Assembly: GCA_025618425.1 (NCBI GenBank)
Contig: CM046833.1
Coordinates: 35,294,467-35,358,466, forward strand
Direction of reading: 5' to 3'
Origin: Heliocidaris tuberculata
Lineage: Eukaryota; Echinodermata; Echinoidea; Camarodonta; Echinometridae
DNA length: 64,000 bases
Below the pieces are notes generated by a model. That model had not been told where the DNA came from. It saw nothing but the letters and a program-made list of their open reading frames with translations, and searched no databases. Both the position numbers and the translations under genes were made by a program. Positions 62,133 through 64,000 of the stretch are shown one piece after another (within the stretch, counting starts at the first letter, position 1; each line of letters opens with the position of its first letter).

Positions 62133-63681
62133 TATTTTCCACTTGCCTCTCTATCCTTCTTTACCTTCTCCCACCCACATAGCAACTTCTCCTTAATACT
62201 AATTATAGTTGCAATTTCATAACCTTAATTACTTTAACCACATAATTATGTTGACGCGGTTAATTTTTATTTTCGAAAGAAAAAACAATGACACATTCGA
62301 GATGGTTACGGTTTGAGGCAAACACAATGTTGTGTGCGATTTAAGTGGAGCTCTATGAAAGTCATATATATATTTATGATTTACGAACGCTCGCTTTGTG
62401 TACGTGTACTATTTAGAAGCTTTTTAACATCGATGGACATTAATAATAATAATATTTTTTCTAGTACAGCGAATATTATGCAACAATGTATCGATCCGTT
62501 TATGAGCTTTCATAGAGCTTTTAATTAAAGGAAACCTGCACTGGAGAGCTTAATGCATAAAATAACGAATACCTTCAATACGTGGCCAACAATTCTTAGC
62601 ATTTTCGCGTAGAAATGCAAGCATACCAAAGTCTTACATGTAGAATATGCCTACGAGGTGTACGTGTATAATTATTTGCACTTTAAAATCTAGAAAATTT
62701 TATATGACAGCGCTATGATACAGATGGGGCCTGCCTTCTCTCTCAATAACTTGTCGAGAAGAGATTTATAAAACACTTTTCAGCAGCCTAGCACATACAA
62801 TATGCACCTGTGGTTTGCATACAGCCTTTAAGCAGGAGTTAACCAGTCATTAGCTCATCATAAATATCATGGTTTTGACTTGATAAGGGTCGAAGGAAGT
62901 GTTCTATTAGTGCATCGCTACCTGTTGATCACAGCCCTGAAAGCCTTCCATGTATCGCTAACATTCGTTCTCATTGCCAATACGTCAAGAACTTCAAGCC
63001 CTCCAATCAAGGCCAAACTGCAATCGAAGACTCATTTTGACTGTCATTAATTAACCAATATCTGTATATTGCTGAAATGTGGTCATGATGACCCCGGCAC
63101 TCCACATACCTCTGTCCGCAAAAATTAAAGTCAGCAAATTGAACGCACTTAGTTACTTGTTTCGTTAGGCTCAGCATAAAACATATTTTTTGATTGGAAA
63201 TGGAGGACGTTTTTGCTTGTTTGAATATAAATCTCAAAAACATAAATTATATACATATCATGATACTCAGCATTATACTCTGTAGGATCATTTGACAGTC
63301 AAGTCTATCAATAACCAATCCGTAATGGCTAACCACTGCTCTTCTCTTTGAGGATTAACAATAACTATAATACTCATTTATATAAGTTCTATATGCTGTC
63401 TACGGGTGTGCACTGCACCAGAGGACCAAACGACCATCAGTTTAAAATTCAGTGGGGACTTGCTCGTTCTAAACTCGTATATGAGCGTGGAAATATTTTG
63501 GAGGGGAGAGAATCTACGGGAGGAAAATTCACTCAGCAATTAATTACGATTATGGTGAAAATACACCGGACCCTTATCGCTCTAAAAATTACTCTACTGT
63601 GGTTTTTAGTTAGATGGTCGTTTCCATTACAGTGTTCATGGTCTTTATCAATTAGTTTCATGTTAGTGGCAATCTAGCGCA

Positions 63682-63750
63682 GAGAGGCCCTGTGGTATAA
63701 TTGTTTGTGCTCTACGTAGACAACTTAGAGGTTCGAATCCTTGTTTGTGT
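63682..63750 (+). mobile_element. tRNA-like sequence, probable SINE head or tRNA relic
   Basis: A-box TGGTATAATTG (63693-63703) and perfect B-box GGTTCGAATCC (63730-63740) at tRNA spacing. The acceptor arm does not pair and no poly-ATT tail follows closely, so an active tRNA gene is unlikely. Lies in the erg intron. Confidence 0.5.
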
Positions 63751-64000
63751 TTACACATTCTCCTACGTTGTTTTCAGTTGAGGAATATTGCATATACTTA
63801 AGTTCTGGGATTAGGGCTAACATATTACACTAATTATATCTTTTACTGTAATGCATGTATATCGACTGAAAAAAAAACAATGTGAACATTCTGTGGTGAT
63901 TTTTTTTTTCTATTGTGTTGTGCGTTTGTGGAAAAAAAATCATTAATTACGAAGGAAAGATGTCTTTTCCTGATCCTTAAATAAATATTTTACAATATTT

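Larger units (their letters stand above)
60996..64000 (+). other. Intron downstream of erg exon (continues past window)
   Basis: No PNT/SAM-like coding sequence is seen before the window ends, so the next erg exon lies beyond 64 kb. The stretch holds T-runs, CT repeats and a tRNA-like sequence, listed separately. Open frames at 62313-62528 and 63348-63677 show no recognisable domain and no convincing splice context. Confidence 0.75.

Noticed and set aside
63682..63750. Functional tRNA gene
   Set aside because: A and B boxes are present, but acceptor and anticodon stems do not pair convincingly; better read as a SINE head or relic.
60990..64000. Next erg exon (PNT/SAM domain) in the window
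   Set aside because: No sequence resembling the conserved DPTLW or VRQWLEW blocks was seen in any frame.

Overview
Eukaryotic, AT-rich, repeat-laden noncoding DNA with one securely recognised coding exon. The exon at 60470..60989 (+) encodes the N-terminal part of an ERG/FLI1-subfamily ETS transcription factor. It carries the family blocks EALSVVSDDQ, SP-DCSVAK and NVTTNEKRVIVPA and is bounded by a good AG acceptor and GTAAGC donor. Nothing bacterial or viral is visible: no operons, no ribosome binding sites and no CRISPR array. The single erg-like exon, the many short TTAA-, TTA- and hAT-type MITEs, the tRNA-headed SINEs and the long GA/CTT/AT microsatellites together suggest an invertebrate deuterostome, most likely a sea urchin. 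The organism is an inference; only the gene family is read directly.

Layout. 0-11 kb: the cut end of a hAT-type MITE, a diverged TTAA MITE, CT, CTT and GA microsatellites and long unassigned stretches. 11.6-12.7 kb and 15.6-16.9 kb: two dense MITE clusters, with elements abutting or nested. 17.0-17.7 kb: a diverged tandem repeat. 18-24 kb: microsatellites and local duplications. 24.3-24.8 kb: a symmetric fold-back element with exact TTAA duplications. 27.5-28.3 kb: an inverted-repeat insertion beside a GC-rich segment of uncertain coding nature. 31.7-32.4 kb: a decaying 12-bp minisatellite whose unit reads Gly-Asp-Glu-Lys. 33.1 kb: a perfect 72-bp tandem duplication. 33.5-42 kb: purine/pyrimidine-strand-biased microsatellites, including about 1 kb of pyrimidine tract at 36 kb. 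43-45.6 kb: SINE pieces and an inverted-repeat element. 47-54.6 kb: another MITE copy and long AT and AC/AT repeats. 54.6-60.4 kb: mostly unassigned, with possible cis-regulatory motifs including two similar ETS-core sites. 60470-60989: the erg exon. 60990-64000: its downstream intron, with a T-run, CT repeats and a tRNA-like sequence.

Because the exon begins in phase 0 with no ATG, at least one 5' exon lies upstream, within or beyond this window; I could not identify it. The PNT/SAM and ETS DNA-binding exons must lie to the right of the window. Most apparent open frames here are translations of microsatellites (poly-Leu/Ser/Phe/Arg/Lys) and are not genes. I found no convincing previously undescribed system. 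The most useful observations are the erg exon structure, the MITE families with internal cross-matches, and several local duplications.
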